A DNA stretch of 46,323 nt from JAAFIP01 sp043766985 (GTDB taxonomy: Bacteria > Pseudomonadota > Gammaproteobacteria > Burkholderiales > Burkholderiaceae_C), in the NCBI GenBank assembly GCA_043766985.1, contig JAYUHM010000255.1, forward strand, positions 1 to 46,323, in the 5' to 3' direction. A program made the translations under genes and the position numbers. The notes under the pieces were generated by a model. That model saw only the letters and a program-made list of their open reading frames with translations, did not search any database and was not told the origin of the DNA. This document shows positions 18,543 through 27,013 of this stretch, piece after piece (positions within the stretch are counted from its first letter, which is position 1; the number at the start of each line of letters is the position of its first letter).

Positions 18543-19898
18543 ATGAAAATACTGATCAAAGGCGGCCGCGTTATCAACCCCGCCACGGGTTTTGACGAAA
18601 TAGCCGATGTAGCCATTGCCGCAGGACGCATTCTTGCTATTAAAAATATTGCAAAAGATTTTGTACCCAGCAAAACTATCGACGCCGCAGGCTGCATCGT
18701 CGCGCCCGGCCTGGTAGACCTGTGCGCCCGCCTGCGCGAGCCCGGCTACGAGCACGAAGGCATGCTGGAGAGCGAGCTGGGTGCAGCGGTAGCAGGTGGG
18801 GTTACCTCACTGGTGTGCCCGCCCGACACCGACCCGGTGCTGGACGAACCCGGCTTGGTAGAAATGCTGAAGTTTCGCGCCGAGAAGCTGCACCGTTCGC
18901 GCGTTTTTCCGCTGGGCGCATTAACCCGTAACCTGCAAGGCGAAACCTTGACCGAGATGGTCGAGCTGACCGAGGCCGGTTGCATTGGCTTTGGCCAGGC
19001 CGAGGTGCCGCTGGCCAACACGCAGGTGCTGCAGCGCGCCCTGCAATACGCCGCCACCTTTGGCTACACCGTGTGGTTGCGCCCGCAAGAGCTGCATTTA
19101 GGCAAAGGCGTGGCCGCCAGCGGCGCGCTGGCCACCCGCCTGGGCCTGGCAGGCGTGCCGGTAGCCGCTGAGACGATTGCGCTGCACACTATTTTTGAGC
19201 TGATGCGCGCCTTGGGCGGCAGTGCACAACAGAGCGGCACCCGGCCGGGTGCCGAGGGGCCCCGGGTGCACCTGTGCCGCATCAGCAGCGCCGCAGGCGT
19301 AGCGCTGGTGCGGGCCGCCAAGGCAGACGGGTTGCTCGTCACCTGCGACGTCAGCATCAACTCCCTGCACCTCACCGACGCCGACATTGGCTACTTTGAC
19401 AGCCGCGCCCGCCTCAGCCCCCCCCTGCGCCAGCAGCGCGACCGCGACGCCCTGCGCGCTGCCTTGGCCGACGGCACGATAGACGTACTGGTCAGCGACC
19501 ACAACCCCGTAGAAGCCGACGCGAAAAACCTGCCCTTTGCCGAGGCCGAGCCCGGCGCTACCGGCCTGGAGCTGCTGCTCAGCCTGGCCATCAAATGGGG
19601 CGAGGCCAGCGGCCAAAGCTTGTCGCAAACCTTGGCCAAAATCACCTGCGCGCCCGCCAGCGTGCTGGGTGCGTCGCTAGGCACCTTGCAGGCCAGCCTG
19701 GGCCAACTGGTGGCCGGTGGCGTAGCCGATGTGTGTGTGTTTGACCCCAATGCGGTATGGAGCGTGAGTGATGCCGCGCTGCAAAGCCAAGGCAAGCACA
19801 CCCCTTTTTCCCACGATATGGGCGGCACGCCATTGCAGGGCCGCGTGCGCTGCACGGTGGTGTCAGGGCATGTGGCGTATGAGGCTTCAACCCACTGA
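18543..19898 (+). CDS. Dihydroorotase-like protein, probably inactive (PyrC' type)
   Basis: A 451-residue amidohydrolase-fold protein, full length for class I dihydroorotase. The metal ligands are gone. The usual D-L-H-V-H-L-R-E-P-G reads DLCARLREPG (Cys61, Arg63). The HCED-type histidine site reads WLRPQE. The H-x-S histidine is Arg246 in HLCRISS, and TPHHL is SINSL (272-276). Asp319 in SDHNP remains. In Pseudomonas a similar inactive PyrC' is a structural partner that PyrB needs to assemble active aspartate transcarbamoylase, and the tight pyrB-pyrC' coupling here suggests the same. A true dihydroorotase should then be encoded elsewhere. It is followed by plsC. Confidence 0.88.
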   Translation: MKILIKGGRVINPATGFDEIADVAIAAGRILAIKNIAKDFVPSKTIDAAGCIVAPGLVDLCARLREPGYEHEGMLESELGAAVAGGVTSLVCPPDTDPVLDEPGLVEMLKFRAEKLHRSRVFPLGALTRNLQGETLTEMVELTEAGCIGFGQAEVPLANTQVLQRALQYAATFGYTVWLRPQELHLGKGVAASGALATRLGLAGVPVAAETIALHTIFELMRALGGSAQQSGTRPGAEGPRVHLCRISSAAGVALVRAAKADGLLVTCDVSINSLHLTDADIGYFDSRARLSPPLRQQRDRDALRAALADGTIDVLVSDHNPVEADAKNLPFAEAEPGATGLELLLSLAIKWGEASGQSLSQTLAKITCAPASVLGASLGTLQASLGQLVAGGVADVCVFDPNAVWSVSDAALQSQGKHTPFSHDMGGTPLQGRVRCTVVSGHVAYEASTH

Positions 19899-19927
19899 AC
19901 GCCGCTCGCGTGATGCTACACAATTCG

Positions 19928-19957
19928 TAGCAAATTGTGCCTTATCCTATTGGGCTT
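19928..19957 (-). repeat. Intergenic AGCCCAATAG repeat, copy 4 (partial)
   Basis: Truncated reverse copy ending in CTATTGGGCTT between pyrC' and plsC. Confidence 0.65.
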
Positions 19958-19981
19958 AGACCTGTTTTACTGATAAATACC

Positions 19982-20764
19982 ATGCTGCAACGCCTTTTGG
20001 CCAACCTGGGTGCTTTAGTCACCGCCGTGCGCTGCATCGGCCATTTGCTGCATGGCATGGGCACCATCGCCTGCCATTTTGGCAAAGCCACACCCGAGCA
20101 AAAGGCGCAGCACATTGCGCTGTGGGCGCAAGCGTTTTTGCGCATTTTGCGGGTGGACTTGCGCACCACGGGCAGCGCCACCACCACCGGCCCGCTGCTG
20201 GTGGTGGCCAACCATATTTCGTGGCTGGATATTTTGGTGATGCTGGCGGTGCAGCCGGTGCGTTTTGTGTCCAAGGCCGACATCAAACACTGGCCGCTCA
20301 TCGGCTGGCTGGCCACCAATGCAGGCACCCTGTACATCGCGCGGGAGTCGCGGCGCGACGCGCTGCGCGTAGTGCACCACGTAGCCGAGGCGCTGCGCGA
20401 AGGCCCCGAAAGCCCGGTAACCAAGGCCGTCAGCATCATCGCCGTCTTTCCCGAAGGCACCACCAGCGACGGCAGCGCGGTGCTGCCCTTTCACGCCAAC
20501 CTGATCCAAGCCGCCATCTCTGCGCACGCCCCCGTGCAGGCCGTGGCGCTCAGCTACCACGACGCCGCCTCGGGTTTGCGCAGCAGCGTGCCCGCCTATA
20601 TTGACGACGACAACCTCATTACCTCGGTGTGGCGGCTGCTAGCCTCGCCCAGCGTGCAGGCCGTGGTGCACTTCACCGCGGTGCAGCATGCCGACGGGCG
20701 TGACCGACGGGCGTGGGCGGCAGATTTGCGCGGCAGCGTGGCGCGGTTGCTCGAAGTTAAGTAG
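19982..20764 (+). CDS. plsC: 1-acyl-sn-glycerol-3-phosphate acyltransferase (PlsC family)
   Basis: A 260-residue membrane-associated acyltransferase that makes phosphatidate from lysophosphatidate. The catalytic H-x4-D motif is in VVANHISWLDILV, and the second block is FPEGTTSDGSAVLPF. The start MLQRLLANLGALV at 19982 is preferred because the open frame upstream runs through repeat copy 4. The N-terminus is moderately hydrophobic and may insert in the inner membrane. After the stop, ACGC/GCGT followed by five T (20767-20788) could be a weak terminator. Some members of this group acylate ornithine lipids or other lysolipids. Confidence 0.85.
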   Translation: MLQRLLANLGALVTAVRCIGHLLHGMGTIACHFGKATPEQKAQHIALWAQAFLRILRVDLRTTGSATTTGPLLVVANHISWLDILVMLAVQPVRFVSKADIKHWPLIGWLATNAGTLYIARESRRDALRVVHHVAEALREGPESPVTKAVSIIAVFPEGTTSDGSAVLPFHANLIQAAISAHAPVQAVALSYHDAASGLRSSVPAYIDDDNLITSVWRLLASPSVQAVVHFTAVQHADGRDRRAWAADLRGSVARLLEVK

Positions 20765-20807
20765 CAACGCGCCTGCTGCGTGCTTTTTACCAGCATTTTA
20801 GGTTGCT

Positions 20808-20849
20808 AGCCCAATAGAACATAGCACAATCAGCTATAAAATAAATAGC
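20808..20849 (+). repeat. Intergenic AGCCCAATAG repeat, copy 5
   Basis: Forward copy between the convergent genes plsC and fbpC, ending 2 bp before the fbpC stop codon. Confidence 0.82.
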
Positions 20850-20851
20850 AC

Positions 20852-21925
20852 TTATTCAGCCGCAAAGGTCACCACGTGGTCCACCTCGGGCCGTATGCCA
20901 ATCCATTCGCCCAGTTTGTGGTCATGGTGGCTGGGCACGTGGGCCATCACGGTCTCGCCGGTTTTCAGCTTGAGCGTGTATAAAAACTCGTTGCCGCGAA
21001 AGGCCTTGCGCACAATCTGCGCCTGCACGGGTGAGGCGTCGTCGTGGATGATGTCATCGGCGCGCAGCAGCACGTCTACCTCGCCCACTGCCAGGCCAGC
21101 CAGCACATCCGGGCTCACGTCGTGCAGCTCGCCCAGCGGGGTGACAACGTGCTTGTGCACGCCGCCGTCTTCTTGGTGCAGCTCTACCTGGGCTTTGGCA
21201 AACACCCCGTGGCCAATAAAGTCTGCTACAAAACGGGTAGCTGGCCGGTGGTACAGCGTATAAGCATCGGCCCATTGGTGCAGGCTGCCCTCGTGCATCA
21301 CGCCAATCACATCGCCAATGGCAAAGGCCTCTAGCTGGTCGTGGGTGACGAAGAGGGCGGTAGCACCCGCGGCCTTCAAAATGCCGCGCACCTCATGCGC
21401 CAGGCGCTCGCGCAAATCCACATCCAGGTTAGAAAACGGCTCGTCCAGCAACAAGAGCTGCGGCTTGGGTGCCAGCGCGCGGGCCAGCGCCACGCGCTGC
21501 TGCTGGCCGCCCGACAGCTCGTGCGGGTAGCGGCGGCGCACATCGCCCAGGCCCACCAGGTCCAGCACCTCGCCCACGCGGGCCTGGCGCTCTTTTTTGG
21601 GCCAGTCGTAAATGCCAAAACCCACGTTTTGCCCTACGTCCAGGTGCGGGAACAGCGCGTAGTCTTGAAACACCATGCCAATGCGCCGGTTCTCCGGCGC
21701 CAGCGACTGGCCGGGCACGCTGACCGTCTCACCCGCCAGCGCAATGCGCCCGGCGCTGATGGCCTCCAGCCCGGCCACGGCCCGCAAGAGGGTGGTTTTG
21801 CCGCAGCCCGAGGGGCCAATCAGCACGCCAATTTGCCCCGCCTTCAGGCCAAACGACACCTGATCGACCGCGGGCCGTGGCCTGCCGGGGTATTGCACGC
21901 AAAGCTGCTGAAGTTCTAAATACAT
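20852..21925 (-). CDS. fbpC: Ferric iron ABC transporter ATP-binding protein
   Basis: A 357-residue ATPase of the FbpC/PotA/CysA group. Walker A is IGPSGCGKTTLLRAVAG (residues 37-53), the signature is LSGGQQQRVALARALAPKP, and Walker B is LLLLDEPFSNLD with VTHDQLEAF as H-loop. A C-terminal TOBE-like domain follows (VDVLLRADDI, FRGNEFLYTLKL). It is assigned to iron because it diverges from the permease gene across a Fur-box-like site and fbpA lies nearby. On sequence alone other substrates of this ATPase class would be possible. Confidence 0.87.
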   Translation of the reverse strand: MYLELQQLCVQYPGRPRPAVDQVSFGLKAGQIGVLIGPSGCGKTTLLRAVAGLEAISAGRIALAGETVSVPGQSLAPENRRIGMVFQDYALFPHLDVGQNVGFGIYDWPKKERQARVGEVLDLVGLGDVRRRYPHELSGGQQQRVALARALAPKPQLLLLDEPFSNLDVDLRERLAHEVRGILKAAGATALFVTHDQLEAFAIGDVIGVMHEGSLHQWADAYTLYHRPATRFVADFIGHGVFAKAQVELHQEDGGVHKHVVTPLGELHDVSPDVLAGLAVGEVDVLLRADDIIHDDASPVQAQIVRKAFRGNEFLYTLKLKTGETVMAHVPSHHDHKLGEWIGIRPEVDHVVTFAAE

Positions 21926-21940
21926 AAGGGAAATTGTAGA

Positions 21941-21955
21941 TGATTACAATTCTCA
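21941..21955. promoter_or_regulatory. Probable Fur box between fbpC and fbpB
   Basis: Read on the minus strand, TGAGAAT-T-GTAATCA matches the 7-1-7 Fur pattern TGATAAT-N-ATTATCA at 11 of 14 positions. It sits 16 bp upstream of the fbpC start codon, in the gap between divergent fbpC and fbpB. Confidence 0.7.
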
Positions 21956-22093
21956 TTTAGATTACACGGAAATGCCGGTTCAGCATTTGCCTATGGCCTA
22001 CCTATTAACTGTCCAGTGCCTGCCCTTTGTCGATCTAAGGTCCGCCTATTAACCGTCATTTTCAATTAATTTTTAACCTTCAGTTAGCCCACT

Positions 22094-23764
22094 TTGTCCG
22101 CCGTATCCCAAGTTTCTCATCGCTTTTTTGCCAGCCCACTGGCCCGGCTGCTGCCTGCGCTACCTTTGCTGCTGGTAGCGGTGCTGATTGCCTTGCCAGT
22201 GCTGGCTATTTTGGCCAGCGTGCTGCAATGGGACGCCGTCAGCAGCCAAATTTTGCGAGAGATGGCGGGCACGGTATTGCCTCAGTACGCTATGACTACC
22301 GTGGCGCTCTGTGCCATGGTGGCATTGGGTGTGGCCCTGCTAGGCGCGGCAACCGCCTGCGCCGTGACCTTGTTTGACTTCAAAGGCCGCAGCAGCTTTG
22401 AATGGGCCTTGCTACTGCCCCTGGCCATGCCCGCCTACGTGGTGGCCTATGCCTACACCGACTTTTTGCAGTACAGCGGCCCGGCGCAAACGGCTATCCG
22501 CAGCGCGCTGGGCGTGCAGGGCCGGGTGCTGCCCGAGGTGCGCAGTGTGGGCGGCGCGGCGCTGGTGTTTATCTTCACGCTGTACCCCTACGTGTACCTG
22601 CTGGCCCGCGCCGCGCTGGCCGAGCGGGCAGCGCATTTGATGGAAGCCGCGCGCCTGCTGGGCGCCCCGCTCAAGCGCCGCATCCAAACCATCGCCCTGC
22701 CGCTGGCGCGCCCCGCCATCGCCGCTGGCATGGCGCTGGCGCTGATGGAAACCCTGGCCGACTACGGCGTGTCCAGCTACTTTGGCATCCAAACCTTCAC
22801 CGCAGGCATCTACAAAGCCTGGCTGGCCATGGACAACCGCATCGCCGCCGCGCAACTGGCGGTGACCCTGCTGGTCTTCGTCGCCGTGCTGCTGAAACTA
22901 GAGCGCCATTCGCGCCGTAAGCTGCGCTTTGCCGCCGCCAAAGGCCAGCGCGCCGGTAGCAGCGAGGCGCGGCCTGTCCAGCTTGTTGGCAAACATGCGG
23001 CGCTCGCGCAGGCGCTGTGCGCGCTGCCCGTGCTGCTGGGCTTTGTACTGCCCGTGCTGATGATGCTGCGGCCCCTGCTGCAAGCCTGGGGTAGTGCCGA
23101 CGCACCGTTGCCGTGGAGCGGGTTTGTGCAGTGGAGCCTCAATAGTTTCAAGCTGGCGTCCATCACTGCGGTGCTGGCTACCGTCATCGCATTGGCGCTG
23201 GCCTTTTGGGTACGGCGCACGCAATCGCGCGTGGCGCAAGGCGTGGTGCAGGTAGCCAGCATGGGCTATGCGGTGCCCGGCGCCGTGATCGTGGTGGGCC
23301 TGCTGATCCCCGTAGGCTGGCTGCAAGCCACCCGGCCCGACTGGGGCGCGGGCGCGTGGGTTACCACCACGGTGCTGGGCGTCGTGTGGGCCTACCTGGT
23401 GCGCTTTAGCTCGGTAGCGCTGCAAACCGTGCAAAGCGGCTACACGCGCCTGCCGCTTAGCCTGGACGACTCAGCCCGCACGCTAGGCGTCAGCGGCCTG
23501 GCCCTGCTGCGCCGCGTGCACCTGCCGCTCTTGCGCAGCTCTACCGTGGTGGCTGCGTTGTTGGTGTTTGTAGACGTGATGAAAGAGCTGCCCGCCACCT
23601 TGGTGTTGCGCCCCTTTAACCATGACACGCTGGCAGTAGTGGCCTACCAGTTGGCCAAAGACGAACGCCTAGGCGAGGCTGCTTTGCCGTCGCTGGCACT
23701 GGTCGCCGTGGGGCTGATTCCGGTGATCTTGCTTAGCCGGGCTTTGAATGCCAAAAACGCTTAG
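22094..23764 (+). CDS. fbpB: Ferric iron ABC transporter permease
   Basis: A 556-residue inner-membrane permease with about twelve hydrophobic segments in two homologous halves, as in FbpB/SfuB proteins. Each half has a cytoplasmic EAA-type loop that contacts the ATPase: MEAARLLGAPLKRRI at about residue 182, and DDSARTLGVSGLALLRRV at about 456. The best start is TTG at 22094, with a weak ribosome site, and no ATG exists near the N-terminus. It diverges from fbpC over a probable Fur box and should move iron released by the periplasmic FbpA. fbpA itself is 1.9 kb downstream on the other strand. Confidence 0.87.
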   Translation: MSAVSQVSHRFFASPLARLLPALPLLLVAVLIALPVLAILASVLQWDAVSSQILREMAGTVLPQYAMTTVALCAMVALGVALLGAATACAVTLFDFKGRSSFEWALLLPLAMPAYVVAYAYTDFLQYSGPAQTAIRSALGVQGRVLPEVRSVGGAALVFIFTLYPYVYLLARAALAERAAHLMEAARLLGAPLKRRIQTIALPLARPAIAAGMALALMETLADYGVSSYFGIQTFTAGIYKAWLAMDNRIAAAQLAVTLLVFVAVLLKLERHSRRKLRFAAAKGQRAGSSEARPVQLVGKHAALAQALCALPVLLGFVLPVLMMLRPLLQAWGSADAPLPWSGFVQWSLNSFKLASITAVLATVIALALAFWVRRTQSRVAQGVVQVASMGYAVPGAVIVVGLLIPVGWLQATRPDWGAGAWVTTTVLGVVWAYLVRFSSVALQTVQSGYTRLPLSLDDSARTLGVSGLALLRRVHLPLLRSSTVVAALLVFVDVMKELPATLVLRPFNHDTLAVVAYQLAKDERLGEAALPSLALVAVGLIPVILLSRALNAKNA

Positions 23765-24101
23765 ATTGTTGAGGATATTGGCTGTTAGCCCAATAGAATT
23801 TAGCACAGGCAGCTATTGAATTTGTAGTATTTCTTTGGTTCTTGGGAACCCGTAGCAATGCTTTTGTAGCGTTGATTAGCCGTGGCGGGCGACGGGACAT
23901 GTCGTCTGCAAACTTCCGCAAAACACGCGAACACCGCAGTAGTTGTCAAAAGTTGATCCCCGCGCCTTTGCTACATTTTCCAGCCGACACGCTCCCATCG
24001 CTTCACCCTGGCGACTGTTTTTAAGGCACGCGGTTTGATGGTGGGTTTTGATTTTGCAATGTTTGACCCAGTGTGCCGCGCGAGATGCTTACTTTGCGAG
24101 C
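23765..24101. other. Gap without a convincing gene; holds repeat copy 6
   Basis: A forward AGCCCAATAG repeat lies at 23787-23830. The rest, including a 60-codon frame from 23842, shows no family features or ribosome site, and I see no RNA gene. Confidence 0.6.
23787..23830 (+). repeat. Intergenic AGCCCAATAG repeat, copy 6
   Basis: Forward copy 22 bp after the fbpB stop codon, with the typical tail GCAGCTATTGAATTTGTAGT. Confidence 0.85.
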
Positions 24102-24437
24102 TCAAAGCTTGGCATGCTCAAGAATTTCCTGCCCCATCAATAAGCAACCATTTGGCATGCGCATGTATATGAATCGCATTCGATATTCTCCATGAGGTTT
24201 GATATAGCCAATAACCTCCAAGACATCGAATCGTTGCTTGGTGAATTTTGGATTCCTCATCGAAGATGCAACAAAGGGGTCTTCGAGTGCAATTCTCTCG
24301 TCAATATCTCCCATTTCGACATGGAAAGAGAGCAGCTTCTTTGCTTGTGTAAGCGAATCCGTCGAGCAAGGATGCTTCGCAGCCCAAGCAACGTTGCTGC
24401 CAAATGCCAGAAGGAGTAAAAGTAAAAAATACCTCAT
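24102..24437 (-). CDS. Small secreted protein of unknown function
   Basis: A 111-residue protein starting at ATG 24437. It has a clear signal peptide: MRYFLLLLLLAFGSNVAWA with cleavage likely after AWA. The mature part of about 92 residues has two cysteines (KHPCSTDS and NGCLLMG) that could form a disulphide in the periplasm. I do not recognise the family. The codon use is more AT-rich than the neighbours, and the gene stands between repeat-bearing gaps, so it may be acquired DNA. An in-frame upstream start at 24464 is possible but would place charged residues before the signal peptide. Confidence 0.6.
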   Translation of the reverse strand: MRYFLLLLLLAFGSNVAWAAKHPCSTDSLTQAKKLLSFHVEMGDIDERIALEDPFVASSMRNPKFTKQRFDVLEVIGYIKPHGEYRMRFIYMRMPNGCLLMGQEILEHAKL

Positions 24438-24926
24438 AGTTTGGTCTGAGGGTGCCGCATGCATTGCTGGCAGTATCTGAACTGTTTTCTTACTCCCGGT
24501 TTGACATTTCTCGCAAATACATGGAGGACAGAGTCTATTGCGCAGCTAATTACCTTGTGGCTTAAGGTCGGTCTCGAACGCATATCCATATTTGTAAAAC
24601 CTCGTAAAAAATAGCTTACCAAAAGCATTTTAAGCACTGACGCTAGAAAGATTCGTACAAGCGATTGACTGCGGCGAGTGAATGGGAGTGGGATGAAAAA
24701 ACTGTAGCAAGGCGCGGCGGGGACTGGTGATGACTACACAAACTGGGCGCGTGTTTGCGTAAGTTTTTTGCAGCGCACTCCCGTTCGCTCACCGCTAGCC
24801 CACCAAGCTAGCGCGTAATGTCTTCAAAACCTCAGCACATAAGAGACTTAATAAGGAAAATGCCCAAAAGCCCTATAGAGCATTGTACAAGCAGCTACAA
24901 AATAAGTAGTGCCTGTGCGGTCAAAG
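24438..24926. other. Gap upstream of the secreted protein; repeat copy 7, no gene seen
   Basis: The base composition is mixed. It holds an inverted repeat GCTAGC-ccaccaa-GCTAGC near 24794-24812 and repeat copy 7 at 24869-24910. A frame at 24434-24637 has no supporting features. Confidence 0.5.
24869..24910 (+). repeat. Intergenic AGCCCAATAG repeat, copy 7 (left flank of brnTA)
   Basis: Degenerate at its left end (AGCCCTATAGAGC). From 24887 to 24918 it is identical over 32 bp to copy 8 at 25620-25651, on the other side of the toxin-antitoxin pair. Confidence 0.85.
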
Positions 24927-25211
24927 TTAAACGGCAACTCGCTTCGGTGCCACCCGCTTCGTGCGCCCAGTTGCGGTGGGTGGCACATGCGCCTCAACAT
25001 AGGAGTCGAGCAAGCGACGGATCATCCGCTGGTACTGCGTATGATGCTTTGACGCCTCCTGTTTGAAAAAGTCAACACTGCTTTTGCTCAATGCCAACGT
25101 GACCTTAACACCCTCTTCGCGAAAGGCAAGCTCAGAGGGAGCCGGCAGAAAATCTGCAATGATCTCAACTTTGCCCAACGGCTCATTCGTGTAGGTTGTT
25201 TTCTTTGTCAT
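24927..25211 (-). CDS. brnA: BrnA/CopG-like antitoxin
   Basis: A 94-residue protein with a ribbon-helix-helix-like core, VKVTLALSKSSVDFFKQEA, followed by YQRMIRRLLDSYVEAH. That arrangement is typical of CopG-fold antitoxins paired with BrnT. It overlaps the end of the upstream toxin gene by 29 bp, so the two are translationally coupled. The antitoxin would neutralise BrnT and repress the shared promoter. The basic tail TGRTKRVAPKRVAV is unusual but consistent with DNA binding. Confidence 0.8.
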   Translation of the reverse strand: MTKKTTYTNEPLGKVEIIADFLPAPSELAFREEGVKVTLALSKSSVDFFKQEASKHHTQYQRMIRRLLDSYVEAHVPPTATGRTKRVAPKRVAV

Positions 25212-25473
25212 AAATCTGTTTTCCTTTACGCCAAAAACCCGCGCCGAAAATGCGGATCAAATTGCCCCGATAGGTGAATCGAACCGTCAGCACACCGCCA
25301 TCAACCTTGCCAAAGCAGTAATAACGTTCCCCGGTTTCGCTATGGCCCAAGTCTCGCGCTATGACACGGCTCGTGTCCATAAATGCCATTTGCGCCACTT
25401 GGAAAGACACGAGATGCTTTTTCAGGTTGGCATCGTTTTTCTTATCATCCCAAACAAATTGTGCAGAAGGCAT
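25183..25473 (-). CDS. brnT: BrnT-family ribonuclease toxin
   Basis: A 96-residue protein matching the BrnT pattern. FVWDDKKNDANLKKHLVSF at residues 6-24 is followed by a central stretch with SETGERYYCFGKVDGGVLTV and a C-terminal RIFGAGFWRKGKQIYDKE. BrnT proteins have a RelE-like fold and cleave RNA to arrest growth under stress. The toxin precedes the antitoxin, the normal BrnTA order. The pair lies between direct repeat copies 7 and 8 and interrupts an iron-transport region. Confidence 0.85.
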   Translation of the reverse strand: MPSAQFVWDDKKNDANLKKHLVSFQVAQMAFMDTSRVIARDLGHSETGERYYCFGKVDGGVLTVRFTYRGNLIRIFGAGFWRKGKQIYDKENNLHE

Positions 25474-25485
25474 GGAGGGATACTA

Positions 25486-25519
25486 ACATAAGTCCATATT
25501 AATTACCATACGTTTATGT
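25486..25519. promoter_or_regulatory. Possible brnTA operator
   Basis: Inverted repeat ACATAA (25486-25491) and TTATGT (25514-25519) in an AT-rich stretch 13 bp upstream of the brnT start. An autoregulatory site is expected here, but binding is inferred. Confidence 0.4.
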
Positions 25520-25601
25520 GGAAATACTAGATTGACTTAATAAATTTTAGGCGTCATCGCAGCAAAAAAATTCAATAAAGCGTTCTGTGGTTTAACCGCC
25601 A

Positions 25602-25643
25602 AGCCCAATAAAATTCAGCACAAGCAGCTACAAAATAAGTAGT
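25602..25643 (+). repeat. Intergenic AGCCCAATAG repeat, copy 8 (right flank of brnTA)
   Basis: Forward copy after the fbpA stop codon. It shares 32 identical bases (25620-25651) with copy 7, 733 bp away. Confidence 0.87.
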
Positions 25644-25666
25644 GCCTGTGCTGTCAGAAGTCAAGC

Positions 25667-26734
25667 TTACTTGTACCCCACCCGGTCCAGCATCTGCTGC
25701 ACTTTCACCTGGTTCATACCCACCACGCTCACGGGAATGGTCTCTGACTTGAAGCTGCCGCCGCTCATGGTTTGCAGCACGGGGTTGCTGAGTTGCACGC
25801 CTTTGGCTACGGGCCATTCATTGTTGCCGTTGGCAAAATATTCCTGCGCTTCTTTGCCTGCCAGATACTCTAAAAACTTCAGCGCGTTGGCCGGGTTTTT
25901 GGCGTACTTGGCCATGGCGCCACCGGCTACGTTCACGTGTGTGCCCCAGCTGGCTTGGTTGGGGAAGACGATGCCTACTTTGTCCATCACGGCTTTGTCT
26001 TCTGGCTTTTCGCTGCGCATCAGGCGCGCTACGTAGTAGGTGTTGGACAGCGCCACGCCGCATTCGCCGCTGGCCACGCCTTTGATCTGGTCGGTGTCGC
26101 CGCCCTTGGGGGTGCGCGCCATGTTGGCCACCATGCCGCCCAGCCATTTTTCTGCCGCCTGCGGGCCAATGTGCTCGGTGACCGCGCCAAACAGGCTCAG
26201 GTTGTAGGGGTGCGAGCCGCTGCGGGTGCACACCAGGCCTTTGTTCTTCGGGTCGCCCAGCTTTTCGTAAGTGTCTACGTCCGCGCGCTTCACGCGGGCT
26301 TTGTCATACACGATCACGCGGGCGCGGGTGCTAAAGCCAAACCAGGCCGTGCCCTCGGGCGTGGCCTTGGCGCGCAGGTTGACGGGGATAGCGTCTTCCA
26401 GCAGTGTGGACTTGACCGGCGCGTACAAGCCGTCTACCTCAGCGCGCCACAAGCGGGCGGCGTCTACCAGCAAAATCACATCGGCAGGCGACGACGCGCC
26501 CTCAGCCTTCAGGCGCTGCAAAATGCCCGCGTCGTCCGCATCCACCCGGTTGATTTTGATACCCGTGGCCTTGGTAAAGCCACCGTACAACTGCTCGTCG
26601 CCGGGGTAGTGGCGGGCAGAGTAGATGTTGAGCTCTTGCTGCTGTGCAGCAGCAGGCTGCGCTATGCCCAAGCCGGCAACGAGTGCCGCCATGGTGAGCG
26701 AGACGTACACAGTGGAGGGGCGTAGTTTTTTCAT
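25667..26734 (-). CDS. fbpA: Ferric iron ABC transporter substrate-binding protein
   Basis: A 355-residue periplasmic iron-binding protein with a signal peptide cleaved near QPAAA-QQQ (about residue 30). The mature protein begins ELNIYSARHYPGDEQLY, the typical FbpA/AfuA start with the iron-proximal HY. The adjacent tyrosines Tyr233-Tyr234 in LSNTYYVARLM are the conserved iron ligands. It delivers ferric iron to FbpBC. A ribosome site (CAGGAA) precedes the start. Upstream on the same strand is hemP, 48 bp away, under a strong Fur box, so iron limitation should induce both. Confidence 0.93.
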   Translation of the reverse strand: MKKLRPSTVYVSLTMAALVAGLGIAQPAAAQQQELNIYSARHYPGDEQLYGGFTKATGIKINRVDADDAGILQRLKAEGASSPADVILLVDAARLWRAEVDGLYAPVKSTLLEDAIPVNLRAKATPEGTAWFGFSTRARVIVYDKARVKRADVDTYEKLGDPKNKGLVCTRSGSHPYNLSLFGAVTEHIGPQAAEKWLGGMVANMARTPKGGDTDQIKGVASGECGVALSNTYYVARLMRSEKPEDKAVMDKVGIVFPNQASWGTHVNVAGGAMAKYAKNPANALKFLEYLAGKEAQEYFANGNNEWPVAKGVQLSNPVLQTMSGGSFKSETIPVSVVGMNQVKVQQMLDRVGYK

Positions 26735-26782
26735 GTCAGAGGTTCCTGGTAAAAATAAATTGAAATAAAAATGGAAAGCGGT

Positions 26783-26983
26783 TTACTTGGTCAAGATGAG
26801 CTTGCCCAGCTTGGTGGACTGCAACATGTAGAGCATGCCGTTATGGGCAATAGCCACCGTTTTGCGACCACGCAGCAGCGCAGCGCTGGGTACCGGGGCT
26901 TCATCAGAAGCCCTAGCCACCGGCGGCTGTGCCACTCGGCCTGCAGCAGGGGTTAATGGGGAAGGAAGAGAGGTGTGCGGCAT
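26783..26983 (-). CDS. hemP: Hemin uptake protein HemP
   Basis: A 66-residue protein whose last 30 residues, RGRKTVAIAHNGMLYMLQST followed by KLGKLILTK, match the HemP/HmuP family, whose hallmark is a K-L-I-L-T-K end. The first half is Pro/Ala-rich and not conserved. HemP is needed for haem uptake gene expression in several betaproteobacteria, where it acts as a small regulator. The Fur box at 27014-27028 lies 31 bp upstream of the start codon. No haem receptor gene is in this window. Confidence 0.85.
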   Translation of the reverse strand: MPHTSLPSPLTPAAGRVAQPPVARASDEAPVPSAALLRGRKTVAIAHNGMLYMLQSTKLGKLILTK

Positions 26984-27013
26984 AGGAGCAAAAAATTGAA
27001 AGCTAATTGCAAA

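Noticed and set aside
23842..24024. 60-codon plus-strand frame after fbpB
   Set aside because: No ribosome site, no recognisable features, and it begins next to a repeat.
24434..24637. 67-codon minus-strand frame upstream of the secreted protein gene
   Set aside because: Composition and lack of ribosome site suggest chance.
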